Source: Pseudomonas sp. R37(2017) (GTDB lineage Bacteria; Pseudomonadota; Gammaproteobacteria; Pseudomonadales; Pseudomonadaceae). Taken from it: a stretch of 64,000 bases of DNA. Made by a program: the position numbers and the translations under genes. Position 1 is the first letter of the stretch. Each line of letters starts with the position of its first letter. This document shows, one piece after another, positions 26,571-37,076 of this stretch. The notes under the pieces were generated by a model that was given only the letters and a program-made list of their open reading frames with translations, was not told the origin of the DNA and did no database searches. The stretch covers positions 78,064 to 142,063 of the forward strand of contig NZ_NEHO01000015.1 of NCBI RefSeq assembly GCF_002113375.1. Direction: 5' to 3'.

Positions 26571-28422
26571 CCAGGAGGCAAGGGATCGTATCTCTGCGTT
26601 CGGACAAATTGCGATTACTGAATTCATTGAGGAGATTCCTCATGGTATTCGTAGAATATTTTATGAGCGCCAGCCGGCAATCCAGGGTTTCCGTCGAGGA
26701 TCGCCCCCCGAGTTCAAGGAAAAACAAAAGCGTTTGGTCGGGCACCTCATTCACACTCAGCCTGGGCAGAAAGGAGCTGCCGATTGGAACACGTTCGCCA
26801 ATCTTTGGGAGGCGTGGGGAAAGAGCCGATTGGGTCCAGCTTTTCCTGCAAGTGACATTTCATCGCTTACACCGGACGCTGGCCCCGTTTTTTTAACCGG
26901 CCTGGCGGAACTGTTCCCTGACGCAGCCAGGGAGAATCTGGAACGTCTGTTGGACTTCAGTGGCTTTGCAGATAGTCCCGAAGCCCAAGTCGCACTCGGA
27001 CGCTTTCGTCCAGCATCGACGCTAGCTCGTGACCTTATGATCGACGCGCTTCCGGGGCGGTTGCATAAGATTGAAGGTTACTTCGAAATTGCTGAAGCCG
27101 CGGCAGAAGAGGTGGCGGAGCGAATTGATCAACTTGAGTCCGAGACGGACACTCTGGCTAAAGGCATTGCAGACGTCGTCTCGAGTGTCGAAAAAAGTCA
27201 GGGTGACGTTAAAGAATTTCGGGCTGCACTCGAACGTATTGCTGAGCGTGCCAGTGGATTGGAAGAGGTTGTCGACGCCGCAAGGCAAAAGATCACAGAA
27301 GGAATCGCCGCCGCCGACGCGCGAGCCGATCAGTTCCAGCACAGTTTGGAGGCTCTTACAGAACAGAGCCGCGCGTGGGACAAAACTCAAGCGGAGGTTT
27401 CAGCGCTCAAGCAATCAATCGATGCTCTCTGTGCGCAGGAGCTCGAGTGGAACCACGCCGTCACGGCAGTCGGTCACTTGGCTGAGCGGATCGATATTCT
27501 AGAAGCAGCCGTTGCAAAGGGAGGCAATGGCACGGCGACCAAACCACAGGTTCGGCTTTTTGAAGTTGAGTCACCGGGACCTATTGTAGAGATCCACTCT
27601 GTAGAAGGCGCCTGTGAGCTGATTGCATGCAACCTTCAGGCTTGCGGAGTTATGAAAGGAGCAGCAATTGCCACAGCTCGCCAGATATTAGCAGCGCTGT
27701 CCGCGGGGCAGATGGTCCAGTTCTCGGGTTCGATTTCTGATTTAGTGGCAGATGCCGTGGCAGCAGCCATTGGCGGTCAAACGTTTCATGAATGGCGTGT
27801 ACCGGTCGGATTAGTATCCGATGAGGCGGCGATTGATTGTTTAGAAGTGGTCACGGAAACGTCTGGTTGTTTGCTGATGAAGGGAGCAAACCGTTCAGCT
27901 TTTGAGGTGTACGGTACCGCGATTCGAGACGTCGTTACGCGCCGCCAATTCTCACTGCCAAGCTACCAACGTCTCTCGTTGATAGCCGCGTGGACACAGG
28001 GCCCTGCCACGTTCCCCGATGGCGGCACGCTCGCGGAGATCGGTCCGGTTTTTGATACGGATAATTTTTCTATGCGTGGGGTATCCGCCAAGTTACCGGA
28101 GCTCAAGTTTGGCCACCTAGTGCGCAATTCTTGGGATCAGATTGACGGCTTTGACGATGATTCACCGCGGGCACTTGTCTCTGAGCTGAAGGAACTCATA
28201 GAAGAGAGCTCGTTTGTCCCCGGCAATCTTTGGAAAAGGATGGCCGACCGTGCCTACTCACGTCTGCGGACTATCCCCGGCGGGTCATCAGAAGAGGACC
28301 TGCATTCGGTATTGACGTTGTGGGCTCTCCCATGGGCAAAGGCAGCAGCCGGTCCCGTTGAGGATATTGCTCGTATCGCGGGCCGGATGTTGGCCGAATT
28401 GCAAGCCGAGGCAGAGACCTGA
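26554..28422 (+). CDS. druC: Druantia type I protein DruC
   Basis: The 622-aa soluble protein has a long coiled coil at about residues 175-320 (EAAAEEVAERIDQLESETDTLAK and following heptads) between an N-terminal helical domain and a C-terminal region of about 290 residues with no recognised fold. The ATG lies inside the end of druB and is preceded by GGGGAAGGAG, a strong ribosome site. The coiled coil suggests oligomerisation or a scaffold role in the complex. Assignment as DruC is by order in the operon. Confidence 0.8.
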   Translation: MSYQYSQEARDRISAFGQIAITEFIEEIPHGIRRIFYERQPAIQGFRRGSPPEFKEKQKRLVGHLIHTQPGQKGAADWNTFANLWEAWGKSRLGPAFPASDISSLTPDAGPVFLTGLAELFPDAARENLERLLDFSGFADSPEAQVALGRFRPASTLARDLMIDALPGRLHKIEGYFEIAEAAAEEVAERIDQLESETDTLAKGIADVVSSVEKSQGDVKEFRAALERIAERASGLEEVVDAARQKITEGIAAADARADQFQHSLEALTEQSRAWDKTQAEVSALKQSIDALCAQELEWNHAVTAVGHLAERIDILEAAVAKGGNGTATKPQVRLFEVESPGPIVEIHSVEGACELIACNLQACGVMKGAAIATARQILAALSAGQMVQFSGSISDLVADAVAAAIGGQTFHEWRVPVGLVSDEAAIDCLEVVTETSGCLLMKGANRSAFEVYGTAIRDVVTRRQFSLPSYQRLSLIAAWTQGPATFPDGGTLAEIGPVFDTDNFSMRGVSAKLPELKFGHLVRNSWDQIDGFDDDSPRALVSELKELIEESSFVPGNLWKRMADRAYSRLRTIPGGSSEEDLHSVLTLWALPWAKAAAGPVEDIARIAGRMLAELQAEAET

Positions 28423-28432
28423 GGGGACGCAG

Positions 28433-29473
28433 ATGAAGTGGCAGGCGATGTCCCGCGAAGGAGCGCAAAAAATTCTCGCGGTAAGTATTCGTTGCAGGGT
28501 AGGGGGGGAAGGGCTTCGTATCGCTGCGATAGCCGAGTGTCTGCGAGCGGCGTCGTACCTCGCGTCTGCACCGGTCGCTGGCAATGGCACTTGGGAGCCC
28601 ACTGCCTCCCTTAGTTTGACCAGTATGGTCCGAAGGCGATTATCACCACTTTGGCCAGATCTCGCAGAGGATAAGGATGCGCGGCCTGGAGTGCTGTCGG
28701 TCTTGAATAGTTTAGGCGAGTTGGGTGACTTGGTCAGACTTCAAGGCGGAAGCTGGCTGACGCCACCAGCACATGCCATCAAAGCGGCCAATGACAGCGC
28801 AGTGATATTAGGCGGCGGTCCCATAGAGACTCTCCCTCACACCATCCAGACGCAAGCCGCAGGCAGGGTGCGACTTGTCGATGCAGTCGCCTGTAATGAT
28901 TGGATCGACGTATGGGATGCTAGCGAGTGGATTGGTGCTCCTGTCGAAGGGCTCGAGGCTTGGTCTGTCCGACTGATAGAAACGATGAAGTTGCGGTTCA
29001 CCGATGTGCCCGGCGAATTGGGTGACATTGCGATTTACGATAAAGGTAGATGGGGCGCCTTGGCGGAACTGCCCAACGCTGGAGGGGTTTTTCTTTCAAA
29101 ATGCCAGACAGGTCCGGTGGCTTTACATTTCATTGGGGATTATTTCCGTGGGCGCATTCGCAAAATGGCCTCTCTCGACTTTCAGGATGCTAGACGACTC
29201 CGCTTTCATTTAGACGCCCAAGCTGGTCGGCCCATGAGAGTCAAGGCGGTGACCTCTCAGGGCTTTGTAAAACTTCGATTAGAACGTCGGTTACCCCCCC
29301 AGGAAGCCCGAGTGCTTTTACTGGGTTGGCAAATACCTACGCCTGAAGGCGAGCACCCAGGCGTGACGTATCACGTTTTACCTTTAGAAATGCTATCCAT
29401 CGTGCGCGCTGCGCTCGACGGGTTAGGCGTGGTTTTGGATGAGCGCTGCGGCGCAGAAGGAGGGAACCAATGA
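28433..29473 (+). CDS. druD: Druantia type I protein DruD
   Basis: The 346-aa protein has no catalytic motif I recognise. ATG 28433 (MKWQAMSREGAQ) follows the druC stop by 10 bp with GAGGGG upstream; the longer frame back to 28358 runs inside druC and is not needed. Its stop overlaps the druE start (ATGA), giving tight coupling. Size and position match the fourth gene of type I Druantia. Function is unknown; interaction with the helicase DruE is a reasonable guess from the coupling only. Confidence 0.78.
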   Translation: MKWQAMSREGAQKILAVSIRCRVGGEGLRIAAIAECLRAASYLASAPVAGNGTWEPTASLSLTSMVRRRLSPLWPDLAEDKDARPGVLSVLNSLGELGDLVRLQGGSWLTPPAHAIKAANDSAVILGGGPIETLPHTIQTQAAGRVRLVDAVACNDWIDVWDASEWIGAPVEGLEAWSVRLIETMKLRFTDVPGELGDIAIYDKGRWGALAELPNAGGVFLSKCQTGPVALHFIGDYFRGRIRKMASLDFQDARRLRFHLDAQAGRPMRVKAVTSQGFVKLRLERRLPPQEARVLLLGWQIPTPEGEHPGVTYHVLPLEMLSIVRAALDGLGVVLDERCGAEGGNQ

Positions 29474-32400
29474 GTGTGAAGTCCACGTTGACTGAAGCGG
29501 CAGGCGTCCATGAGACCGCGAGCAGCTTGGCTGATAGCCTAAGGCAATATATCGAGGCTCAGTATCATATTCTCGATGAAGGTCTCGTCAGGGAGCGACG
29601 CGCGCTTCTCCAAACGAATGAAACTATTGCTCAAACCCCATATGTGGAGTCAACGCCGGTCTACAAAGTGGGAACTCCCTACGAAGACTTGCCAATACCA
29701 CAGGCTGCCTCTGACGCATTGACCAAATTATCGGTGATGGGACTTGGCCTTTACCCTCTGCCGTATGAGCACCAATCACAGGCGCTCACCTCATTCCTCG
29801 GCGATGAGGCTGCGGACCTGGTGGTGGCAACCGGTACGGGCTCGGGGAAAACAGAGAGCTTTTTGATGCCGGTCATTGGGAAACTAGCAGTAGAAGGCGC
29901 CGAGAGACCTGAATCTGCTGCTTTGCCGGGTTGTAGGGCGATATTGCTGTACCCCATGAACGCCCTGGTGAATGACCAACTCGCACGTATCCGTCGCATA
30001 CTCGGTAACCCTGATGCAGCGAAAATGCTGTCGAACGGCAGAAAAACACCGATCCGCTTCGGCAGCTATACCGGCAGGACCCCATACCCGGGGCAGCGCT
30101 CTTCCACACGAGACGAGAAGTTCATCAAGCCACTCTTCGAGGAGTTTTATAAGAAAGTGGCCAAGATCCCGGCCATTCAAAAAGACCTGGCTCGTATTGG
30201 CCGTTGGCCAAGCAAAGATCTTGATGCTTTTTACGCGGATGATGCGGTTGAGACCAAAACCTACGCCTCCGGTAAGAAAATCGGCAATCAATTCGTTTCA
30301 AAAAATTGGAAGGGGCGGCTGCTAACTCAGCCTGGTGATCGTGAGCTCATGACACGGCACGAGATGCAGGCACGCTGTCCTGAACTGCTAGTGACAAACT
30401 ACTCTATGCTCGAATACATGCTCATGAGACCGATTGAGCGTGGGATCTTCGAGCAGACGAGAGACTGGCTAAAAGAAGACATCCGGAACGAGTTCATACT
30501 CGTTCTGGATGAGGCGCATATGTACAGGGGGGCTGGAGGTGCTGAGGTCGCGCTTCTCATTCGCCGCCTATGTGCCCGCCTGGAAATTCCACGAGAACGT
30601 ATGCGTTGCATTCTCACCAGTGCGAGTCTTGGCGCCGGCGAAACCGCCGTCGCGGACGGTGAACGATTTGCACGCGACTTGACCGGTTTGGTGGAAAGCT
30701 CCTCCCGCAAGGTCAGAGTTATTCAGGGGACGAACGAGCAGCGTTCCTCGGTGCACACGGTTACCCGTGAACAGATTGATGCCTTGGCGGGCTTTGATCT
30801 CGATGCCCTCCAAGAGGCAGCAAATGATCTCCCTTCTGCCCAAAAAGCCGCGGCGGCGCTTGCTGGACAGCTTGGTTGGGAAGCTCCACATGCAAGCGAT
30901 CACTCATCATTTCGCGACTGGCTGTTTCGAAGCCTGACTGACTTCGGACCGCTGGAAAAACTTATTACCTTAGTGTCGGGTAAAGCGGTCAAGCTAGGGA
31001 CTTTGAGCCAAACTCTTTTTGAGGGATGTCCTCTAGAAACAGCCGAAAAAGCTACCGACGCACTACTCGCCTTGGGTAGTCATGCACAGCGAAGCTCAGA
31101 TGGTCGCGTGTTGCTTCCGACCCGTCTGCACTTATTTCATCGCGGATTGCCAGGACTCTATGCTTGCGTGGACCCAAACTGTTCTAAGCGCTTGGGGGAG
31201 CATGGCGGGCCTACCATTCTTGGCCGCCTTCACACTAAACCATTAAGTCATTGCGGTTGTGAGTCCAATGGTCGGGTCTATGAGTTGTTAACCCACCGTG
31301 ATTGTGGCGCCGCCTTTATCCGAGGGTATGTCAGCGCTGAAATGGATTTTGTATGGCATCAGCCAAGCGGGCCATTGTCCGAGGGTGGAACCTTGGACCT
31401 TATGCCAGTTGAAATTTTCGTAGAGGAAACTGCTCACCCGCGCAGTCGACACAGGGACATGTGGCTGCACATCTCCACTGGCATCCTTTCTGCGACATGC
31501 CCAACTGAAGGAACCGGTTTCCGCAAAGTCCGTGTAGCAGATAAGGTTGCAGTTGGTCCTGATGTAGCTTTCGATAATTGCCCAGTCTGCATCCGTAGGA
31601 CCAGAAACTCCAAAGACGAACCGTCGAAGATCATGGACCATGTTACGAAGGGCGAAGCACCGTTTACGACATTGGTTCGGACTCAGATGGCCCGTCAGGC
31701 GGCGAGCCGTGCTAACGATGCCAGACATCCCAATGGTGGTCGAAAAGTTCTCATTTTTTCCGACGGTCGCCAGAAAGCTGCTCGTCTGGCGCGAGATATT
31801 CCTCGAGATATTGAACTCGACGTTTTTCGTCAGGCTATCGCCCTGGCATGTGGGCAATTGGATGAGCAAAGGTTAGAACCTCGACCAACGCCGACGCTGT
31901 ATCTCGCCTTCCTTTCCATTTTAGCTGGTCACGATCTCGCTATATTTGATGGCATGGATGCCAAGAAAATTGAGGATGCGCGTAGCGTCTTTGAGCGTGA
32001 CTACGACTCTGATTTGGGTCAAGCGTTGGAGGATAGGTTCAACCCACAGGAGGCACCTGCACGTTATCGAATCGCTTTACTCAAGCTCTTATGTGGCAGC
32101 TATTACTCGCTTTCAGGTACGACCGTAGGCTTTGTAGTGCCTGCGCGAGCAAAGCTCAAAAAGCTGAAGGAGGTCCTGAGTAACGCAGGGATTTCAGTTG
32201 GGGACGAGGATCTTCTTGCGCTTGCGGTTGGCTGGATTGATTCCATGCTTCAGGATTTTGCCTTCGATGCGACAATCGATAAGGGTTACCGCTATAAGGC
32301 CGCTGGATACTACAAGCCCGCTTGGGGTAGTAAGGGACAGTTCGACAAGGCTTTGAGAGAGGCGCTCGCTAGCCGCTGGGGCTGGGATGCGTCCACCTAT

Positions 32401-34995
32401 GAAGCTGTGGAAGCCGCTTTCCGCGGGCAGCTAGCCGATGAAGTCGATGGTGCGTGGTTCCTTGCTCCTAATTCTTTGCGCCTCGTGATTGATCTTTCCC
32501 ACGTCTGGATTCAGTGTCCAGATTGCACTGCGCTGATGCCATTTGCGCTAGGCGGAAACATTTGTCTGTCCTGTGGAAGTGAAGGTGCAGTGCTGATCGA
32601 CCCCTCGACGAGCGCCTATGTCACGGCACGCAAAGGTTTCTGGCGTCTTCCAGTAAAAGAGGCGCTTGAACCGGGAGCACGCCTCTCAAACTTGAGCGTG
32701 GAGGAGCATACTGCGCAACTGTCGAATCGGGACCGTAGCAAAGTCCATGCAACCACTGAGTTGTACGAATTGAGGTTCCAGGACGTTCTTGTTGGCGCCA
32801 AGGATAGGCCCATCGATGTTCTAAGTTGCACCACGACTATGGAGGTAGGCGTCGACATTGGCTCACTGGTAGCGGTCGCACTGAGAAACGTGCCTCCTCA
32901 ACGCGAGAACTATCAGCAGCGCGCCGGGCGGGCAGGGCGGCGAGGTTCTTCTGTCTCCACCGTGGTGACATATTCGCAAAACGGGCCGCACGACAGCCAT
33001 TACTTCTTAAACCCGGAGCACATCGCCGCCGGCCCTCCACGGACTCCTGAGGTCAAGGTCGACAATGCGAAGATTGCTCGCAGGCACGTGCATGCCTATC
33101 TGGTTCAGACTTTTTTTCATGAAGTGATGGCTCAGGGCACCAATCCTCCCGCAGAAAAAACCTCATTGCTTTTAAAGGCGCTTGGATTAACCCAGGACTT
33201 TTTTTACGGTGCCGATGATACGGGGCTCAATCTAGCGAGCTTCGAGAACTGGGTATCACGTCGAGTTCTCGCATCAGATGCGGATCTGAAAGCCTCGGTT
33301 TTGGCTTGGTTGCCGCCTAACTTGGACACTCGCGGTTCTACTCTTGGTGACTGGTTAGTGGAAACGGTTGAGGGCTTGCTGTCGACTCTGCGCGAGCTCA
33401 CTTCAGATGTACCGCCGCCCATCGCGTCTGATGAGATTAGTGAGGAGGAAGCCGAGGTAGATGAAAATCCCGGAACCGGTGTTGAGCAGAAGGAGCTTTT
33501 GGAGTTCCTGTTCTTCCATGGGCTGTTGCCGAGCTATGCCTTCCCAACGAGTCTCTCCAGCTTCCTGGTCGAAGAACTGAAGAAAAACTCGAATGGCAAT
33601 TGGGAGATCCGTACGCTTCAACGACCCCAGCAGGCAATTTCTAAAGCCCTTAGCGAGTACGCGCCGGGTCGGCTTATCGTGATCGACAAAAAGACCTACC
33701 GATCGGGAGGTGTTTTTGCAGATATGCCCGCCGGTGAGGTGAATCGCGCTCGTCCACTTTTCAAAAACTCAAAAAAACATGTTCACTGCGAAGCATGCTC
33801 ATTTGTACGAGACCCCAACAAAGCTGGAGGTAATGGTGAAATTTGCCCGGTATGTGGTGGCAAACTAAAGGAGGAAACCATGATTTTGCCGGAGGTATTC
33901 GGCCCAGAAAATGCGCAAGATCTTCCAGAGGATGATCGTGAGCAGGACATTACTTTTGCCACCATGGCTCAATTTCCTCAACCTGTTGACCCTGAGGTGT
34001 TTACCTTCACCGAGTGTGGACCTAACGCAAGCTTCACTCACGCGACCGACCGAACATTGGTAACAGTTAACCGGGGTAAGGAAGGTTCGCAGCTTGGCGG
34101 GTTTTCGGTTTGTGTCGACTGTGGGCATGCCACCGTATTCGATCAATATGCACCGCAGGCGGGAGTGCATGACCGTCCATACCGACAACTGGGTCCAAAA
34201 GGGACACCGCCGCGCTGCTCTGGCACATTCCGGCGAGTCCTGCTGGGCCATGACTTCAGCACCGACCTTCTCTTGTTGAGGCTAAAGATTGCCGAGCCAT
34301 TGGTAACAAACACGGTTGACGTAGTCGTGTTGCAGATGCTCGAAGATGCATTGCACTCGATAGCGGAAGCGCTTCGACTTGCTGCAAGCCGGCACCGGCA
34401 ATTGGATGTGGATCCTGCTGAGTTCGGTTCTGGTTTCCGCATTGAGCCCGCGCTTAAGGACAACGCTCGAATGCTCGACATCTTTTTGTATGACACCCTT
34501 TCAGGAGGAGCAGGGTATGCCGAGGTCGCAGCTAGGAATTTGCCTGAAATTCTCGAGTCGACTCTTGCGCTTTTGGAAGGCTGCACGTGCGAAACCTCCT
34601 GCACTGAATGCCTAAACCATTTTCACAATCAGCACCTTCAGAAAAGACTCGACCGGAAACTTGGCGCACTGCTACTCCGTTACGCAGTGTTGGGCGAGAA
34701 GCCTAGCTGCTCCTCTCCTGACGAGCAGGTAGCCACACTGTCCCAACTTCGCTCAAGCCTCGAATTGGATGGTTTCCGTTGTACGCCAGTCGGGATCCCA
34801 GAGATCCCCCTGCTGGTAGAGCGGGACGGCCGGCGTGTTGCCATTGGCTGCTATCCAGGCCTTATTGGAACGCCAGAGTTTGTGCATCCTGTCAGGCACG
34901 CCACAGATGTCAGCGACAGTCTTGAGCTGAACGAGTACTTGCTCAGGTCCAACCTGCCTGACACACATCAGAGGGTACGAGCAATGTTTCAATAA
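29470..34995 (+). CDS. druE: Druantia helicase DruE (DEAH helicase with DUF1998)
   Basis: The giant 1841-aa SF2 helicase is the signature protein of all Druantia types. Walker A is TGTGSGKT at residues 121-128, preceded by the Q-like PYEHQSQAL. The DEAH box is in LVLDEAHMYRG near 348. Motif VI is QQRAGRAGRRGSS near 1149. The C-terminal part has the DUF1998 features LYDTLSGGAGYAE and the cysteine cluster CTCETSCTEC near 1700, likely metal-binding. Further CxxC pairs occur near residues 1018-1036 and 1438-1460. It probably translocates on nucleic acid during phage infection; the exact role is unknown. The gene appears intact throughout. Confidence 0.93.
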   Translation: MSVKSTLTEAAGVHETASSLADSLRQYIEAQYHILDEGLVRERRALLQTNETIAQTPYVESTPVYKVGTPYEDLPIPQAASDALTKLSVMGLGLYPLPYEHQSQALTSFLGDEAADLVVATGTGSGKTESFLMPVIGKLAVEGAERPESAALPGCRAILLYPMNALVNDQLARIRRILGNPDAAKMLSNGRKTPIRFGSYTGRTPYPGQRSSTRDEKFIKPLFEEFYKKVAKIPAIQKDLARIGRWPSKDLDAFYADDAVETKTYASGKKIGNQFVSKNWKGRLLTQPGDRELMTRHEMQARCPELLVTNYSMLEYMLMRPIERGIFEQTRDWLKEDIRNEFILVLDEAHMYRGAGGAEVALLIRRLCARLEIPRERMRCILTSASLGAGETAVADGERFARDLTGLVESSSRKVRVIQGTNEQRSSVHTVTREQIDALAGFDLDALQEAANDLPSAQKAAAALAGQLGWEAPHASDHSSFRDWLFRSLTDFGPLEKLITLVSGKAVKLGTLSQTLFEGCPLETAEKATDALLALGSHAQRSSDGRVLLPTRLHLFHRGLPGLYACVDPNCSKRLGEHGGPTILGRLHTKPLSHCGCESNGRVYELLTHRDCGAAFIRGYVSAEMDFVWHQPSGPLSEGGTLDLMPVEIFVEETAHPRSRHRDMWLHISTGILSATCPTEGTGFRKVRVADKVAVGPDVAFDNCPVCIRRTRNSKDEPSKIMDHVTKGEAPFTTLVRTQMARQAASRANDARHPNGGRKVLIFSDGRQKAARLARDIPRDIELDVFRQAIALACGQLDEQRLEPRPTPTLYLAFLSILAGHDLAIFDGMDAKKIEDARSVFERDYDSDLGQALEDRFNPQEAPARYRIALLKLLCGSYYSLSGTTVGFVVPARAKLKKLKEVLSNAGISVGDEDLLALAVGWIDSMLQDFAFDATIDKGYRYKAAGYYKPAWGSKGQFDKALREALASRWGWDASTYEAVEAAFRGQLADEVDGAWFLAPNSLRLVIDLSHVWIQCPDCTALMPFALGGNICLSCGSEGAVLIDPSTSAYVTARKGFWRLPVKEALEPGARLSNLSVEEHTAQLSNRDRSKVHATTELYELRFQDVLVGAKDRPIDVLSCTTTMEVGVDIGSLVAVALRNVPPQRENYQQRAGRAGRRGSSVSTVVTYSQNGPHDSHYFLNPEHIAAGPPRTPEVKVDNAKIARRHVHAYLVQTFFHEVMAQGTNPPAEKTSLLLKALGLTQDFFYGADDTGLNLASFENWVSRRVLASDADLKASVLAWLPPNLDTRGSTLGDWLVETVEGLLSTLRELTSDVPPPIASDEISEEEAEVDENPGTGVEQKELLEFLFFHGLLPSYAFPTSLSSFLVEELKKNSNGNWEIRTLQRPQQAISKALSEYAPGRLIVIDKKTYRSGGVFADMPAGEVNRARPLFKNSKKHVHCEACSFVRDPNKAGGNGEICPVCGGKLKEETMILPEVFGPENAQDLPEDDREQDITFATMAQFPQPVDPEVFTFTECGPNASFTHATDRTLVTVNRGKEGSQLGGFSVCVDCGHATVFDQYAPQAGVHDRPYRQLGPKGTPPRCSGTFRRVLLGHDFSTDLLLLRLKIAEPLVTNTVDVVVLQMLEDALHSIAEALRLAASRHRQLDVDPAEFGSGFRIEPALKDNARMLDIFLYDTLSGGAGYAEVAARNLPEILESTLALLEGCTCETSCTECLNHFHNQHLQKRLDRKLGALLLRYAVLGEKPSCSSPDEQVATLSQLRSSLELDGFRCTPVGIPEIPLLVERDGRRVAIGCYPGLIGTPEFVHPVRHATDVSDSLELNEYLLRSNLPDTHQRVRAMFQ

Positions 34996-35465
34996 CTGGG
35001 TGGTCGGTTAGTTTGGCGATATTTCTAACTGATTGATTAGTCCCTGGTCCAAATTGAGGTCTGTACAAGCTCAGCTTCATCTTGGCTACATCGGCTTGCG
35101 CTAGCGGTGTAGCTACGATCTATCCTCCCTTGTGGTGAAACCCAATCCAGCGGGCCTTGAGTGACCAACAGTTGCCCCTTTGGCACACGCAACGTCCATA
35201 CAGATCGACCTCATCCCCTGCGTACAGTAAAGATGTCCTTGGTCAGTTGATCGAATCGTCGGTGATTAGAAGGACACAATCCGAGCAATAGAAACTGCCG
35301 GTCGGATTCAGCTAGCCCCGACTTTTGCTGGACTAAACTTTCCGTCTGACGTTGAGATCATGGTGGTGCTATCAGCATGTTCGATTGAGGGAAAACCCTC
35401 ATTGCTGCTGGTATGACAGCTACCTAGTATGACAACGGAATTCACTCAGAACGACGGAGTAAGTC
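34996..35465. other. Intergenic boundary between the defence and metabolic cargo
   Basis: This 470-bp stretch has no open frame of note on either strand. Before hchA it becomes a plausible promoter region ending in GACGGAGTAAGTC directly before the ATG. A small dyad, GTCGG...CCCGAC, is seen around 35302-35324. It probably marks the seam between two separately acquired cargo blocks. Confidence 0.35.
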
Positions 35466-36344
35466 ATGACCAATACTCAAGCTGACGACAAGCGCCCAAC
35501 CGTGGATCCGGCAGAGGACAATGCATTTTTCCCCTCGCCCTATTCGCTTAGCCAGTTCACCTCTCCAAAATCCGATCTTAGTGGTGCCGACTATCCAGAT
35601 CCTTACAAGGGCGGGCGCTGGAAGGTGCTGGTGATCGGCGCTGATGAGCGTTATCTATTGACTGATAACGGCAAGATGTTCTCGACAGGAAACCATCCTG
35701 TGGAAACGCTACTACCCATGTATCACCTGGACAAAGCCGGGTTTGCGTTTGATATCGCGACCTTGTCGGGTAACCCTGTCAAGTTCGAGTTCTGGGCTAT
35801 GCCTTCTGAAGATGCGGAGGTGAAGGGGCTGTACGCCAAATATCGCGATCAATTCAAACAACCTATAAAGCTGGCTGAGGTGATCGACAAAGCACTAGGC
35901 GATGACTCTGACTATATCGGTGTATTCATCCCAGGTGGCCACGGCGCACTGATTGGTTTGCCCGAGAGTGCCGATGTGAAAAAGGTCCTTGAGTGGGCGG
36001 CCGCCAAGGACAAGTTCGTGATTTCGTTGTGCCACGGACCGGCGGCGTTGCTCGCTGCGGGTATGGGTGAAAACAAAGACTCCTACATCTTCAGCGGTTA
36101 CAAGATCTGCGCGTTCCCCGATGACCTCGACGACAAGACTCCCGACATCGGCTACATGCCGGGTCACCTGACTTGGAGGTTCGGTGAGCAACTTACAGTA
36201 CTGGGCTTTGAGATTATCAACAAAGATATTTCCGGTGCGGTTCATCAGGACCGCAAGATGCTGACCGGAGACAGCCCGTTGGCGGGTAACGCACTAGGTA
36301 AGCTGGCGGCGGCTGCACTGTTGAAAGAGGTCGCTGGAAGGTGA
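35466..36344 (+). CDS. hchA: Glyoxalase III / Hsp31 protein deglycase-type chaperone
   Basis: The 292-aa protein belongs to the DJ-1/PfpI superfamily, Hsp31 branch. The catalytic Cys is in VISLCHGPAALLA near residue 190. GGHGALIGLPES near 154 holds the family His region, and PVETLLPMYHLDKAGF carries the conserved Glu of the nucleophile elbow. Hsp31 converts methylglyoxal to lactate without cofactor and protects proteins from glycation. It is cytoplasmic. GGAG seven bases before the ATG supports the start. Its stop overlaps the start of a LuxR-type regulator, so they are co-transcribed. Confidence 0.88.
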   Translation: MTNTQADDKRPTVDPAEDNAFFPSPYSLSQFTSPKSDLSGADYPDPYKGGRWKVLVIGADERYLLTDNGKMFSTGNHPVETLLPMYHLDKAGFAFDIATLSGNPVKFEFWAMPSEDAEVKGLYAKYRDQFKQPIKLAEVIDKALGDDSDYIGVFIPGGHGALIGLPESADVKKVLEWAAAKDKFVISLCHGPAALLAAGMGENKDSYIFSGYKICAFPDDLDDKTPDIGYMPGHLTWRFGEQLTVLGFEIINKDISGAVHQDRKMLTGDSPLAGNALGKLAAAALLKEVAGR

Positions 36345-37063
36345 TCCCCGGTGTGGCTGAGGCAGCCTTGCGAATCGTCCTGGAGATAGAGCGCGCCTCG
36401 ACACTCTCGTTGATCCAGAAAGCCGTTCGTTCCTTTACCAAGCGCTTTGGCTATGACCGATTCGTCCTTTTTTCTGCCTCATCGGCACGCGACGACGTGG
36501 TCGAGCGCATTTATTGGGTCGAAGGGAATTGGTTGGGCGACGGCCAGACGGTCGATGCCGAGACCTACGTTCGGCGTTGCCCGGTCACCCGTCACATTCT
36601 GGAGGCCCGCGAACCTTTCTTTTGGACGAAAACCCAATGTGAAAGCGGGGGCAGTTATCGTGTGGTCCGCCGTCCCGTCGGTAACGGTCCACACGGTTTG
36701 CAGGTACCCGTTTTTGGTCCCTTGGGTCTGGAGGGCGCCATGAGCCTGGGCGGGGAGAAGGTGGATAGCAGCGCCGACGTTCGCCTGATGTTGGGGATTG
36801 TGGCCACAGCGGCGTTTTTTTCCGCTCGCCGATTGCTGGAGTCGCCTACTGGCAGTGACGTGGTCAGGCTGCTCTCCGGTCGCGAGCGCGAGGTGTTGGC
36901 CTGGACGGCTGCAGGTCGACGTCAGGCTGATATTGCTGCAGCGCTCGGGTTATCCGAGCGCACCGTGGAAAACCATCTACGCGCAGCACGGCGCCGCCTT
37001 GGGGTGGCAACTACAGCGCAAGCCATCAAGATCGCCATTCGCAATGGCGACCTTGGCGACTGA
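36341..37063 (+). CDS. LuxR-family transcriptional regulator with autoinducer-domain-like N-terminus
   Basis: The 240-aa protein has an N-terminal domain resembling the LuxR signal-binding fold (FGYDRFVLFSASS, VPVFGPLGLEGAMSLGG) and a clear C-terminal LuxR HTH (LSGREREVLAWTAAGRRQADIAAALGLSERTVENHLRAARRRLGV). The HTH is intact with the usual VENH recognition helix. The canonical Trp/Tyr/Asp positions of AHL-binding pockets could not all be placed, so the ligand may not be an acyl-homoserine lactone. No luxI lies in the window, making it a solo regulator. GTG 36341 overlaps the hchA stop. It likely controls the hchA-SDR-hemB group. Confidence 0.85.
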   Translation: MIPGVAEAALRIVLEIERASTLSLIQKAVRSFTKRFGYDRFVLFSASSARDDVVERIYWVEGNWLGDGQTVDAETYVRRCPVTRHILEAREPFFWTKTQCESGGSYRVVRRPVGNGPHGLQVPVFGPLGLEGAMSLGGEKVDSSADVRLMLGIVATAAFFSARRLLESPTGSDVVRLLSGREREVLAWTAAGRRQADIAAALGLSERTVENHLRAARRRLGVATTAQAIKIAIRNGDLGD

Positions 37064-37076
37064 GGAGGTCGGCAAG

